From contig NZ_CP157743.1 in the NCBI RefSeq assembly GCF_030717995.2, positions 186,001 through 250,000 of the forward strand: DNA of 64,000 nucleotides, in the 5' to 3' direction. The notes under the pieces were generated by a model. That model made no database searches and was not told the DNA's origin. It was given only the letters and a program-made list of their open reading frames with translations. Of the stretch, positions 43,780-52,977 are shown piece by piece. Each line of letters starts with the position of its first letter. Position 1 is the stretch's first letter. The stretch comes from Methylomarinum sp. Ch1-1. Its GTDB lineage: Bacteria; Pseudomonadota; Gammaproteobacteria; Methylococcales; Methylomonadaceae. The position numbers were made by a program, and so were the translations under genes.

Positions 43780-45480
43780 TTAACGAATTAACGCCAAGCC
43801 CTCGCCCCTGGGATCGCTGGCCGCCGACAACTCGCCCGTTTGTTTATGCTGTTGCACCGCCTGCATATTGCCGTAGCGGTAGCGCACCTCTTTCAGTTGA
43901 TGTCCCAGCGCCGATAAACCGCTGGTTTCATCGTCGGTCAACCCACCCTTCTCGTATTGAATGACATCCGGGAGATACTGGTGATGAAATCGTGGCACAT
44001 TGACCCAGGAATCGGGGCCGCGGCCCTCGGCGAAATCAAGCACCGCCAGCAACACCATCGAAATGATTCGGCTGCCGCCCGGTGTTCCCAACACGGCGAC
44101 CCGCTGATCATCTTCGAGAAAGGTCGGCGACATACTGGACAACATACGCTTGCCGGGCTCGATGGCATTGGCGACGCCGCCCACCAAGCCGTAGCCATTC
44201 ATCGAGCCGGCCTTGCTGACGAAGTCATCCATTTCATCGTTCAGCAAAACGCCGGTGCCTTCGGCCATCACCGCTGCGCCAAACGGAAAGTTAATGCTCA
44301 AGGTCGCCGCCACCCGATTGCCTTCGCTATCGATGATGGAGAAATGCGTGGTATGCCTGCCGCCCGGATTTGCCGTCATTTCGCCGGCCAGCCAGGCGCT
44401 GGGCATGGCCCTGTCCTGGCGGATCGAACGCCGCAAACCGGCGGCGTAGTCTTGGCTCAACAGCCGCTCGACAGGAATCTCGACAAAGTCGGCATCGCCC
44501 AGATACATGGCGCGGTCGTGATAGGCCCGGCGCATCGCTTCTGCGATCAGGTGTTTGCGGCCGATTTCGTCCAACCCGGACAGCGGATAAGCCGACAAAA
44601 TATTCAAGGCCTGCAGCATGACGATCCCTCCCGATGAAGGCGGCGCCGCGCTGGTGATGCTGACCCCATGATATTGGCCGCGCAGCGGTTGTCTTTCGAT
44701 CACCCGATATTGCTCCAGGTCCTGTTGGCGCCAAATGCCGCCGCCTTGACGCACGGTCGACAGCAGTTTTTCCGCCACCTCACCGCCGTAGAACCCTTCA
44801 CGCCCGTTTTCGGCCAGCCTCATCAGAGTCTTGGCCAGATCCGGTTGACGCAGTATGCTGCCGAGCGCGGGTATTTTTCCGTCCGGCAACAATACGCTGG
44901 CGGCCTCGGCATCTTTACTTAACTCGTTAAACCTGAATGCCAGCAATTTCCGGTGCCGCTCGCCGATTGAGAATCCTAACTGGGCATAGCGTATCGCCGG
45001 CTGCAACAGCTGCCGCAAGGGCAATGAGCCATAGTTTTCCGCCAAATGCACCAGCGCGGCCGGCATGCCTGGTATGCCGGCCGCTAATACGCCGTTTCTG
45101 GACAAGCCGGCAATTACCTCGCCCTGCTCATCCAGGTACATATTCTTATCGGCCGCCGATGGGGCTTTTTCCCGACCATCGATCATCGTCTCGAATCCGT
45201 CCCGCTCCCGATGCAGCAACCAGAACCCGCCTCCGCCGAGGCCGGAGCCGGCCGGCTCGACGACAGCCAGCGCCGCGCTGACCGCAACCGCCGCATCAAA
45301 GGCGTTGCCGCCTTGGCCGAGGATTTCGAAACCGGCCAGCGTCGCCAGCGGATGCGCACTAGCGATCGCCGCCTTATCGTCAGACGCCCAGGCAGGCGTT
45401 AAGCTGAAAATCAATATAATCGAACTAACGCCGATCAAGCGCCGTATCTGTGCCGTCATGTCATGAGCCTTGTCATTCAT
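43780..45480 (-). CDS. ggt: Gamma-glutamyltransferase (glutathione hydrolase)
   Basis: The periplasmic enzyme cleaves the gamma-glutamyl bond of glutathione and related compounds. The 566-aa precursor has a signal peptide (hydrophobic to about residue 33, ending in PAWA), then the large subunit, and TTHFSIID, whose Thr is the self-cleavage site and nucleophile, then the small subunit with GTPGGSRI (oxyanion). The frame extends to a TTG at 45492, but ATG at 45480 or 45459 is more likely. Full length and intact. Confidence 0.93.
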   Translation of the reverse strand: MNDKAHDMTAQIRRLIGVSSIILIFSLTPAWASDDKAAIASAHPLATLAGFEILGQGGNAFDAAVAVSAALAVVEPAGSGLGGGGFWLLHRERDGFETMIDGREKAPSAADKNMYLDEQGEVIAGLSRNGVLAAGIPGMPAALVHLAENYGSLPLRQLLQPAIRYAQLGFSIGERHRKLLAFRFNELSKDAEAASVLLPDGKIPALGSILRQPDLAKTLMRLAENGREGFYGGEVAEKLLSTVRQGGGIWRQQDLEQYRVIERQPLRGQYHGVSITSAAPPSSGGIVMLQALNILSAYPLSGLDEIGRKHLIAEAMRRAYHDRAMYLGDADFVEIPVERLLSQDYAAGLRRSIRQDRAMPSAWLAGEMTANPGGRHTTHFSIIDSEGNRVAATLSINFPFGAAVMAEGTGVLLNDEMDDFVSKAGSMNGYGLVGGVANAIEPGKRMLSSMSPTFLEDDQRVAVLGTPGGSRIISMVLLAVLDFAEGRGPDSWVNVPRFHHQYLPDVIQYEKGGLTDDETSGLSALGHQLKEVRYRYGNMQAVQQHKQTGELSAASDPRGEGLALIR

Positions 45481-45688
45481 AAATTGGAACAATCTTCACC
45501 GATAAAGCGACGCAATTCAACTAACAGCTAATCAGGTTCGCCAATTGCCGTGTTTATGTTTAAATAGCTTCTCGACGAAAGATTCCATGTTTTATCACTA
45601 ACAACGGTTTAATCCGACGTCGAATTCGTGGATAACGGACAGTACCGCAAATAACGAAGGGAATAAATCCAACCGAGGGAGATCGACG

Positions 45689-46675
45689 ATGAAAATTGAT
45701 TTCTTATTGTCCCGCCAAGCTTTACTTCCGCTACGGTTCGCCTTACCGCCAATCTTCGCGATTGTAGCCGGTAAATTTTTGTTCGAATTGCTGGCCTTCG
45801 ATTTCCCTAATCTAGGTACGCGCGTGGCCGGCTATTTCCTCATGCAGCACGATCAACTCCCCCCATCGGCTGCCTTACTTGAAACAAAAGCCCGCCTGCT
45901 CTGGTTGACCAGCGTATTGCTTTATCTCTGCCTCAGCATCGGTTTTGTTGTCTTTCTGTCGAACACTCTGAAAAAAACGGCAGCCGGAAAGCCATGGCCG
46001 CCCATTACGATAGTGGTGCTATTATCTTGTGTGGAATTCTTTTATATATTGCATACCGATTCGACTCATAGTCCGATCAAGACACTGTTCCATTTCACGT
46101 TCGACGCCTTGGCCGCATCGTCACTATTGAGTTCGACATATCTATTATTTATTCAATATGCGTTGGGGGTGATTAACTTTCTCTCGATCATCATCGCTCC
46201 GTTGGCCATCGTCACCAGTTGTTGTTTTCTTTGCCAGCCGGCATCACAGATCGATCAGCTCGGTATCCGATTTGAATGGTTGAAGAAACTAACCGAATTC
46301 GCATCGGCGGTCATGATCATCGGTATCATTCACATGCAGTTATGGTTGAGCTGGCCATTGAACCTGATTCCGTCTCATAACGACATCAAGCCGCTGAAGG
46401 AAATCATCATGGCGGTGATCCAATATTGGGGCATCTCCTATACCCTGACGATAGCCGCTTTATATATCCCCAGTTCGGCTTATCTGCGCAACCGGGCGCT
46501 AGCCATCCATGATCAGTTGACCGTAGCGGACAAGCCTAAGGCACTGCCCTCGTGGCTGATCGACACCCAAGGCGTGCAATCCATCGCTGAAAAAATACCC
46601 CAGCTTGCCTCGATCCTAGCGCCCATGGTGGTCGGCAGTATCAGTCCATCCATGACCGAATTGTTTACCTTTTAA
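45689..46675 (+). CDS. Integral membrane protein, unknown
   Basis: This 328-aa protein has about six or seven transmembrane helices (approximate residues 12-34, 70-93, 107-125, 150-185, 207-228, 245-262). No motif or family was recognised. The ATG has GAGGGAG upstream. It is a single gene between divergent ggt and the heptanucleotide repeat that begins 53 bp after its stop. Function unknown. Confidence 0.7.
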   Translation: MKIDFLLSRQALLPLRFALPPIFAIVAGKFLFELLAFDFPNLGTRVAGYFLMQHDQLPPSAALLETKARLLWLTSVLLYLCLSIGFVVFLSNTLKKTAAGKPWPPITIVVLLSCVEFFYILHTDSTHSPIKTLFHFTFDALAASSLLSSTYLLFIQYALGVINFLSIIIAPLAIVTSCCFLCQPASQIDQLGIRFEWLKKLTEFASAVMIIGIIHMQLWLSWPLNLIPSHNDIKPLKEIIMAVIQYWGISYTLTIAALYIPSSAYLRNRALAIHDQLTVADKPKALPSWLIDTQGVQSIAEKIPQLASILAPMVVGSISPSMTELFTF

Positions 46676-46727
46676 CCTTCTCCAGCCCCACCGATCTTGG
46701 CATAACTGGAGTCTGAGTAAAATTAAA

Positions 46728-46870
46728 TCTTTCGTCTTTCGTCTTTCGTCTTTCGTCTTTCGTCTTTCGTCTTTCGTCTTTCGTCTTTCGTCTTTCGTCT
46801 TTCGTCTTTCGTCTTTCGTCTTTCGTCTTTCGTCTTTCGTCTTTCGTCTTTCGTCTTTCGTCTTTCGTCT
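46728..46870. repeat. Perfect heptanucleotide microsatellite, about 20 copies of TCTTTCG
   Basis: 143 bp of uninterrupted 7-bp repeats (about 20.4 units) ends 45 bp upstream of the following ATG (46916). Strand asymmetry is complete (pyrimidine-rich on plus, purine-rich on minus). Because 7 is not a multiple of 3, every reading frame of the minus strand encodes the same repeated heptapeptide KDERRKT, which explains long but meaningless frames there. Such tracts mutate by slippage and can change promoter spacing or sequencing-based length estimates. Confidence 0.97.
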
Positions 46871-46915
46871 GAAATGTTATGATTAAACCATACTCTACGA
46901 TCACCGAATAACAAA

Positions 46916-47794
46916 ATGCCCGATAACTCCTATACGCTCGGCTTCATCGGCATCGGCCTGATGGGCCGACCGATGACGTTGCGACTGTTGCAAGCTGGCT
47001 TCAAGGTCAATGTCTGGAATCGTAGCGCCGACAAACTCCGCGCCGTAACCGATGCCGGCGCGAACGCCTGTCATGCGATCGCCGAATTGGTCAAGAATTC
47101 CGATATCATCTTGTTATGTTTGGCCGATAGCGCCGTCGTCGCTTCGATCATAGAAAACGAAATCTTGCCCAATGGCGCGGCCGGCAAATTGTTGATTGAT
47201 CTGTCCAGTATCGACCCTGAAGTAACCCGGCAGCTCGCCGGTAAATTAAAGACAATTTGCGGTATGCGCTGGGTCGATGCGCCGCTATCGGGCGGCACCG
47301 CCGGCGCCGAACACGGCACATTGGCGATCATGGCTGGCGGCGAGGCAGAAGACATAGCCATTGCCCGAGACATATTACGGCCTTTGTATCAACGATTGAC
47401 GCACATGGGGCCGGTCGGCAGCGGGCAAACCACGAAAATCTGCAATCAGATGATCGTCAGTTGCAACGTGCTGGTGATCGCAGAAATGATGGCGTTGGCG
47501 AAACAAGCCGGAGTCGATGCGGAGAAAATTCCCCAGGCGCTGGCCGGCGGCTTCGCCGATTCCAAACCGCTACAAATCGTCGGCCCTGAAATGGCGACCG
47601 AAACTTTCGAACCAGTCAAATGGCGGGTCAAGACGCTATTGAAAGACTTGAACATGGCGGTCGGTTTGGCGCAGCAACAAGGCGATGCGATACCGATGTC
47701 GGGTCTGGCCGCCCAACTAATGCAGCTGCATGGCCAACACGGTTTCCTGGAACAAGACCCTGCCACATTAATCAAGCTCTACCAGAAAAACTGA
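46916..47794 (+). CDS. Tartronate semialdehyde reductase-like (2-hydroxy-3-oxopropionate reductase)
   Basis: This 292-aa beta-hydroxyacid dehydrogenase probably reduces tartronate semialdehyde to glycerate with NAD(P)H. GFIGIGLMGRPM at the start is the family Rossmann motif, DAPLSGGTAGAE (about 120) the substrate loop, and GQTTKICNQMI (about 168-178) contains the catalytic Lys. The neighbour hydroxypyruvate isomerase, overlapping by 1 bp, supports a glyoxylate/hydroxypyruvate role over 3-hydroxyisobutyrate. The ATG is 45 bp after the microsatellite. Confidence 0.85.
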   Translation: MPDNSYTLGFIGIGLMGRPMTLRLLQAGFKVNVWNRSADKLRAVTDAGANACHAIAELVKNSDIILLCLADSAVVASIIENEILPNGAAGKLLIDLSSIDPEVTRQLAGKLKTICGMRWVDAPLSGGTAGAEHGTLAIMAGGEAEDIAIARDILRPLYQRLTHMGPVGSGQTTKICNQMIVSCNVLVIAEMMALAKQAGVDAEKIPQALAGGFADSKPLQIVGPEMATETFEPVKWRVKTLLKDLNMAVGLAQQQGDAIPMSGLAAQLMQLHGQHGFLEQDPATLIKLYQKN

Positions 47795-48582
47795 TGTTGC
47801 GATTCACCGCCAATCTAAGCCTGTTGTTCACCGAAGTCCCGTTATTGGAACGTTTTCAAGCCGCCGCCGAGGCGGGTTTCAAGGCGGTCGAGATTCAGTT
47901 CCCCTATGAGCTGAATATCGATCAGATTCAACAGCAATTGCAGCGCCATCACTTGAAATTGGTTTTGTTCAATGTCGACGCCGACACCTTATTGCAAGGC
48001 GGCGAAGGCTTGGCGGGCGTACCGGAAAAACAAGCCCAATTCCGCGAGGCCGTCGGACAGGCATTGGAATATGCCCGGCTATTAAACCCAGAAGTGATTA
48101 ACGTGCTGCCGGGACGCTGTATAAACAACGAACGTTTACCCGAATATTTAACTACCTTTAAAGACAACCTTCGCCATGCCGCCAACGCTTTCGAACGTAT
48201 CGGCGTCAAAACTGTATTCGAAGCCGTCAACACCGTGGATATGCCCGGTTTCATGATACACAGCGGTCAGCAAATGCTCGACATCCTAACCGAATTAAAG
48301 CATCCGAATCTGGCAATGCAATATGACCTCTATCATATGCACAGAATGGGCGAAGACTGCGACGAATTCCTGTGCGAACATCTCGCTCAGATCGGCCACA
48401 TCCAGTTTGCCGATTGTCCGGGGCGCGGTGAACCCTGTACAGGGCAAACTGACTTCGACCGCCTCTTCGACATCATCGCCCAATCAGATTATCGCGGCTG
48501 GACCGGCGCCGAATACAAACCTTCCGGCACAACCGAAGACAGCCTAGACTGGCTTAGGCGTTACCGCCTAAGCGCGTTATAA
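47794..48582 (+). CDS. hyi: Hydroxypyruvate isomerase
   Basis: Hyi interconverts hydroxypyruvate and tartronate semialdehyde. The 262-aa TIM barrel begins MLRFTANLSLLFTEVP, and conserved acidic residues occur in FEAVNTVDMPG (about residue 145) and GAEYKPSGTTEDSL near the C-terminus. The ATG overlaps the reductase stop (TGATG); a longer frame upstream is a shadow of the reductase. The 3' end contains a 9-bp perfect hairpin with a TTAC loop (48552-48573). Together the pair links hydroxypyruvate to glycerate. Confidence 0.9.
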   Translation: MLRFTANLSLLFTEVPLLERFQAAAEAGFKAVEIQFPYELNIDQIQQQLQRHHLKLVLFNVDADTLLQGGEGLAGVPEKQAQFREAVGQALEYARLLNPEVINVLPGRCINNERLPEYLTTFKDNLRHAANAFERIGVKTVFEAVNTVDMPGFMIHSGQQMLDILTELKHPNLAMQYDLYHMHRMGEDCDEFLCEHLAQIGHIQFADCPGRGEPCTGQTDFDRLFDIIAQSDYRGWTGAEYKPSGTTEDSLDWLRRYRLSAL

Positions 48583-48616
48583 TCATCGCATCATCATCGC
48601 AAAACCACACAGTGAA

Positions 48617-49018
48617 ATGAGCCATATCGAATATACCCTGCATCACGCCAGTCTTATCGTTTCCGACACCCAGCAATCTTTGCATTTCTATGCCAATGTC
48701 CTGGGCATGCAGCAGGTTCCGCGCCCCAATCTGCCCTTTCCCGGCGCCTGGTTGAAAATCGGTGCGCAACAACAAATCCACTTGTTGGAACTGGACAACC
48801 CGGACCCGACCACCGGCCGCCCCAAACACGGCGGACGCGACCGCCATGTAGCCTTGACGGTGAAGGATATCGCTCCGGTCAAAGACTCGCTGGAAAAAGC
48901 CAACATCGCATACACGTTGAGTATTTCCGGCAGACAGGCCTTGTTCTGCCGAGACCCTGACGGCAACGCCATCGAAATCATCGCCGAAGCGGAGCTAGCC
49001 AACATGCCTGCCGCATAG
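48617..49018 (+). CDS. VOC (glyoxalase-fold) family protein
   Basis: This 133-aa metalloprotein-fold member has two beta-alpha-beta-beta-beta units. HHASLIVSDTQQSLHFYANVLGM (split about residues 9-31), HLLELDN (about 60), RHVALTVKD (about 76) and RDPDGNAIEIIAE (about 114-126) carry the expected His and Glu metal ligands. It resembles lactoylglutathione lyase but without enough to name the substrate. It lies 34 bp after hyi in the same direction and may deal with reactive aldehydes of that pathway. Confidence 0.8.
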   Translation: MSHIEYTLHHASLIVSDTQQSLHFYANVLGMQQVPRPNLPFPGAWLKIGAQQQIHLLELDNPDPTTGRPKHGGRDRHVALTVKDIAPVKDSLEKANIAYTLSISGRQALFCRDPDGNAIEIIAEAELANMPAA

Positions 49019-49840
49019 TTTCGGCCGAATATCCGCCCTGCGCGGCAATAACAGTCATGGCGCGTGCAAGCAGCCTCCCGCCATGACACGCAGGGCTACC
49101 TCATTAAATGAATGAGTGGCAAAACAGAAAATTAACAACAAAGGCATCGCAACCGTAGGGTGGATTCGCCGCCTGGGGATACGCACAACGGCCAATTTTG
49201 CCCTGGTGGCGGTTTTTGGCGGCTTGCTTCGCGAAGCCGCCCTACGATTCGAATAGGGTGTGCTGACGATAGGAAGCGCACCGGTTTTTGATGCGCTTCA
49301 CGCAGTTCAGTACATCCACAAAGGTAAAGTGACGTAGGAGCGTCGCCCTTGGCAGTAGTCCGCATGTCGCTATGCGAAATGCGGGTCAACGAGGTCCTGA
49401 ACAGTTCAACCGTGACTAGAGTAAGTTAAACGCTTGGGGCGGGTTATTTAACCCGCCCCGCCCAGTGGGATGACGCGATATTAGCCAATGTGTTGGTTCA
49501 GGTATCTTTTAATGAGGGAGCCCTACCCCATGACTGTTATTGTCTTGACAAATGAGCGTCCGATAATGTAACTATTCAGCTTAATACTGAGAAAATATTT
49601 TATACTAAATAGTCACCCGATAATAAGCTATACTCAAATTCTAGCGAAAATGGCGAACAATGCGCATGAGCGCTGACGACTCCGTCGGCGCATATCCGCC
49701 CATTATGTTAGTGACTAGCTCCGGCAACTGACTTTACAAGCTTGACAAACAGATTAAACCAGCAGCTTAATCTTTGATGGGACCGTAGCAATAGGTAAAT
49801 GAAACGAATGCTCCACATTCTTAGTCCAGATTGAGGTAAT
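49019..49840. other. 822-bp gene-free region of inverted repeats
   Basis: No supportable gene is seen. An imperfect hairpin follows the VOC gene (GCCCTGCG at 49035-49042 pairing with 49089-49096, TCATGGCG at 49055-49062 with 49079-49086). A second repeat starts with GTAGGGTGG at 49155, like the one inside the 592-725 element, ends with CCCTAC at 49240-49245, and includes a hairpin at 49218-49241. A small MITE sits at 49568-49616. Weak frames here are repeat-derived. Confidence 0.7.
49568..49616. mobile_element. 49-bp miniature element of the GTAACTATTCAG family
   Basis: The left end GTAACTATTCAG (49568-49579) is inverted with two mismatches at 49605-49616. The identical octamer CCGATAAT flanks both sides (49560-49567, 49617-49624), a clear 8-bp target duplication. 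The left 20 bp nearly match the left end of the 14253-14486 element, so both belong to one family. At 49 bp it is close to two bare ends. Confidence 0.82.
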
Positions 49841-50470
49841 ATGATTAATGTATTGATAGCCGACGACCACGCGCTGGTCAGAGAAGGATTGAAACAAATT
49901 CTCAGCACCATCCCCGATATCAACGTGTTTCGCGAGGCCGCTAACGGCGATGAAGCGATGAAAATGATCCGGGAAAACAGCTGGGATATTCTGCTGTTGG
50001 ATATTTCGATGCCGGGGAAAAATGTATTAGAGCTTATCAAGCTGGCCAAGAATCAGGCCCCCCACTTGCCTATCTTAGTTCTGAGCATGTATTCGGAAGA
50101 TCAGTACGCGATCAGAATGTTGCGCGCCGGCGCCGACGGCTATCTTTGCAAGGAAAGCGCTCCCGAACAATTAGTAACCGCAATCCGCAAACTGACCCAA
50201 GGCGGCAAATATATCAGTCCCGCCTTATCGGAAAAACTGGTCATCGAATTGCAACCACAATCCGCGATCAGCCATCATAATTTATTGACCGACCGCGAAT
50301 TCCAGGTTTTTTGCGCCATTGCCTGCGGTCAGGGTATTACCGAAACCGCTGATAAAATGGCGCTCAGCCCGAAAACGGTCAGCACCTATCGAGCGCGAAT
50401 ATTAAAAAAAATGCAGATGAAAAATAACGCCGACCTCATCCGTTACGCCATCGCCAATCAGTTGATTTGA
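49841..50470 (+). CDS. NarL/LuxR-type response regulator
   Basis: This 209-aa two-domain regulator has a receiver with acidic pair near residues 8-9 (IADDHALVREGL), phospho-acceptor Asp in DILLLDISMPG (about residue 54) and Lys in LCKES (about 105). The C-terminal LuxR helix-turn-helix runs LTDREFQVF to KTVSTYRARIL (about 146-195). GAGGT precedes the ATG. No histidine kinase is adjacent; the next gene is a cyclic-di-GMP protein that it might control. Confidence 0.92.
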   Translation: MINVLIADDHALVREGLKQILSTIPDINVFREAANGDEAMKMIRENSWDILLLDISMPGKNVLELIKLAKNQAPHLPILVLSMYSEDQYAIRMLRAGADGYLCKESAPEQLVTAIRKLTQGGKYISPALSEKLVIELQPQSAISHHNLLTDREFQVFCAIACGQGITETADKMALSPKTVSTYRARILKKMQMKNNADLIRYAIANQLI

Positions 50471-50647
50471 TCGAATGCGGCCCTCTCTGGCGCAATAATA
50501 GAGCGCAAAGATGAAACGAACAAGTGCGTTTGGACGGTTTTATCCTACAGCAAAATAGTGAATCATCCGACGGCAGCTAACGCATTGCACTGATTTCATT
50601 CTCTCGGTATTCGATCATACTTAAGCCGTATATTTAAGGAGAAGGAC

Positions 50648-52849
50648 ATGCAAAATACGTTAAGGCTAAGATTGCTGAAAAATGCCGTTCTGCCGGAGAT
50701 TCATCAAATCCTGCTGACGCCGTCGGCTGATGAAGCCAGTAAATTACAGCAAATCTGCGATAAGCTAGCGCACTCGCTTTCCCGCGAGCTCGTCTGGGGA
50801 GGCCTGCTAACACAGTCTAACCAATTGCAACTGACCAGCGTCAGCGGTAAATATAAAAAAAACATTCAAGGCATCAAGCTGCAATTCGCAAAAAACGATG
50901 CGGATCCGATTGCACATTGTATTAATCGGCAACAACCCGTCTATCTTAACGATGGACTGAAAGAAATTTGTGAGCGCTCTTTTTCCCATTTGCCAGAGGC
51001 TATACAGTCTTTACCGTTAAAACTTTACCCTTTATCGACAGATCAACAATGCGTGGGGATTCTCGCCCTGGAAAACCCAATCCTGGAATATGACTCGGCA
51101 GCCGATTTAGTGCAACTCATCTCCCATCATGCCGGCTTCGCATTGGGGGCCCTACACAGCTTTTTATCTCATCAACCGCCACCGCAAGAGCTGAAATTGG
51201 CCGCAGCGGTCTTCAATCATTCTCTGGAAGGCATTATTATTACCGATACTGACGGCGCGATTCTGGCGGCTAATGACGCCGTAAGCCGAATCACCGGTTA
51301 TTCGAAAGCAGAATTAGTGGGAAAGAATCCGCGCGCCTTCAAATCCGACCGCCACGACGAGGAATTCTATCGAGACTTGTGGCGTCAAATCACGACCAAG
51401 AACGAGTGGAAAGGCGAAATTTGGAATCAACGTAAAAACGGCGAAGTTTATCCGGAATGGTTGAGTATTTCGGCGGTCAGAGACAGCCAAGGCAAGGTGC
51501 AAAACTACATCGGCATCTTCATCGATATCAGCAAACAAAAGGCGGCGGAAAAGCAACTGCTCCATCAAGCCTATCATGACAAATTAACCGACCTGCCGAA
51601 CCGAGAACTGTTCCTAGACCGCCTGAATATGGCGATCTTGCAGGCCAAACGCAATTTGCAGGAAGTCGCAGTTTTTTTCATCGATTTGGATCATTTCAAA
51701 TACATCAACGATACTTTTGGTCATACCCAGGGCGACCTGGTCTTACAAAAAATCGCGTTGAAAATGCAGTCCTGTCTCCGTCAAAACGACACGCTGGCGC
51801 GCATAGGCGGCGATGAATTCACCATCATCCTACAGGATTTCGACAACCATAGCGATGTCCGTCAGGCGGCCGACCGCATTCTCCGCTGTATCGAGGAGCC
51901 GGTCTGTTTTGAAAACCACGAAGTGTATCTGTCCGCCAGCATAGGGGCCAGTTTTTATCCCGAGGACGGCGATAACGCCACCGATCTGATGAAACATGCC
52001 GATACCGCGATGTATTCCGCCAAACATAATGGCCGCAAGCAATTGAATTTTTTTCAATCGGGCATGGACGGATACGCCAGCCAGCGTATCGAAATGGAAA
52101 ATTTATTGAGAAATGCCGTGGAAAACGGCGAATTTGAACTTCATTACCAGCCTCAGTTCGACCTACATAGCGGTCAGCTGATCGGCAGCGAAGCCTTGCT
52201 GCGTTGGCGGCGTCCCGGCATTGGCTTGGTGTCACCCCTTCAGTTCATTCCGCTGGCCGAGGAGACCGGCATGATCATGCCTATCGGCGAATGGGTCCTG
52301 AACGAGATCTGCACTCAATCCCGCGCCTGGCTGAAAAAAGGCTTGAAGCCATTGCGTATTGCCGCCAATCTCTCGGCTCGGCAATTTTCCTGCACCAATT
52401 TAAACCATAACATTAGCACTGTCTTGAATGAATTCAATCTTGAACCCGAACACTTAGAATTAGAATTAACAGAAAGCGCCGCAATGCAGCATGTGGAGAC
52501 TTCATTGAAAACAATGCATGCGTTAAAGCAAACCGGCGTCAACATGTCGATAGACGATTTTGGCACCGGCTATTCCTCGCTGAATTATCTAAAACAGTTC
52601 CCCATCGATCGTTTGAAAATCGACCAATCCTTTATCGCCGACATAGACCGGACCCCTAACGATGCCGCGCTCGTCGCCGCGATCATATCAATGGCCCGCT
52701 GTATGGACTTGAAAGTCATCGCCGAAGGCGTCGAAACCGATGAACAACTCAGTTTCTTGCGCATGCATGGTTGCAATGAGGTGCAAGGCTATTTGATGGG
52801 AAGGCCGCTTCCCGCCGAACAATTCGGTGAGTATCTGGCGCAAGTCTGA
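50648..52849 (+). CDS. GAF-PAS-GGDEF-EAL cyclic-di-GMP protein
   Basis: This 733-aa protein makes and/or breaks cyclic-di-GMP. In order: a GAF-like domain (about 20-170), PAS plus PAC (about 185-305), GGDEF (motif GGDEF near 388, intact) and EAL (SEALLRW near 515, with DDFGTGYSSL near 638 and KIDQSFI near 658, and late Glu/Gln residues present). Both enzymatic domains look complete, so it may be bifunctional under GAF/PAS control. No membrane segment. GGAGA precedes the ATG. Confidence 0.94.
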   Translation: MQNTLRLRLLKNAVLPEIHQILLTPSADEASKLQQICDKLAHSLSRELVWGGLLTQSNQLQLTSVSGKYKKNIQGIKLQFAKNDADPIAHCINRQQPVYLNDGLKEICERSFSHLPEAIQSLPLKLYPLSTDQQCVGILALENPILEYDSAADLVQLISHHAGFALGALHSFLSHQPPPQELKLAAAVFNHSLEGIIITDTDGAILAANDAVSRITGYSKAELVGKNPRAFKSDRHDEEFYRDLWRQITTKNEWKGEIWNQRKNGEVYPEWLSISAVRDSQGKVQNYIGIFIDISKQKAAEKQLLHQAYHDKLTDLPNRELFLDRLNMAILQAKRNLQEVAVFFIDLDHFKYINDTFGHTQGDLVLQKIALKMQSCLRQNDTLARIGGDEFTIILQDFDNHSDVRQAADRILRCIEEPVCFENHEVYLSASIGASFYPEDGDNATDLMKHADTAMYSAKHNGRKQLNFFQSGMDGYASQRIEMENLLRNAVENGEFELHYQPQFDLHSGQLIGSEALLRWRRPGIGLVSPLQFIPLAEETGMIMPIGEWVLNEICTQSRAWLKKGLKPLRIAANLSARQFSCTNLNHNISTVLNEFNLEPEHLELELTESAAMQHVETSLKTMHALKQTGVNMSIDDFGTGYSSLNYLKQFPIDRLKIDQSFIADIDRTPNDAALVAAIISMARCMDLKVIAEGVETDEQLSFLRMHGCNEVQGYLMGRPLPAEQFGEYLAQV

Positions 52850-52977
52850 GTCGATTGGGGATTCTAGGGATAACGCCGAATAAATCCATCCCTGGATTTC
52901 TCAGCGCTTGCCGATGGCGTAGTACTGAAAGTGCCGGGATCTCCGCCATGATGAGCGAAGCTCCCGGCGGCTTCCGA

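Noticed and set aside
46728-46870. CRISPR array
   Set aside because: The units are contiguous 7-bp repeats without spacers; no cas gene is present, and no other array-like repeat was seen in the window.
46665-46914. Minus-strand frames encoding repeated KDERRKT
   Set aside because: They are produced by the 7-bp microsatellite, which is open in every frame; no ribosome site or unique sequence supports them.
49132-49389. An 85-aa minus-strand frame in the 49 kb spacer
   Set aside because: It consists of dispersed repeat sequence; such frames recur wherever the repeat does.
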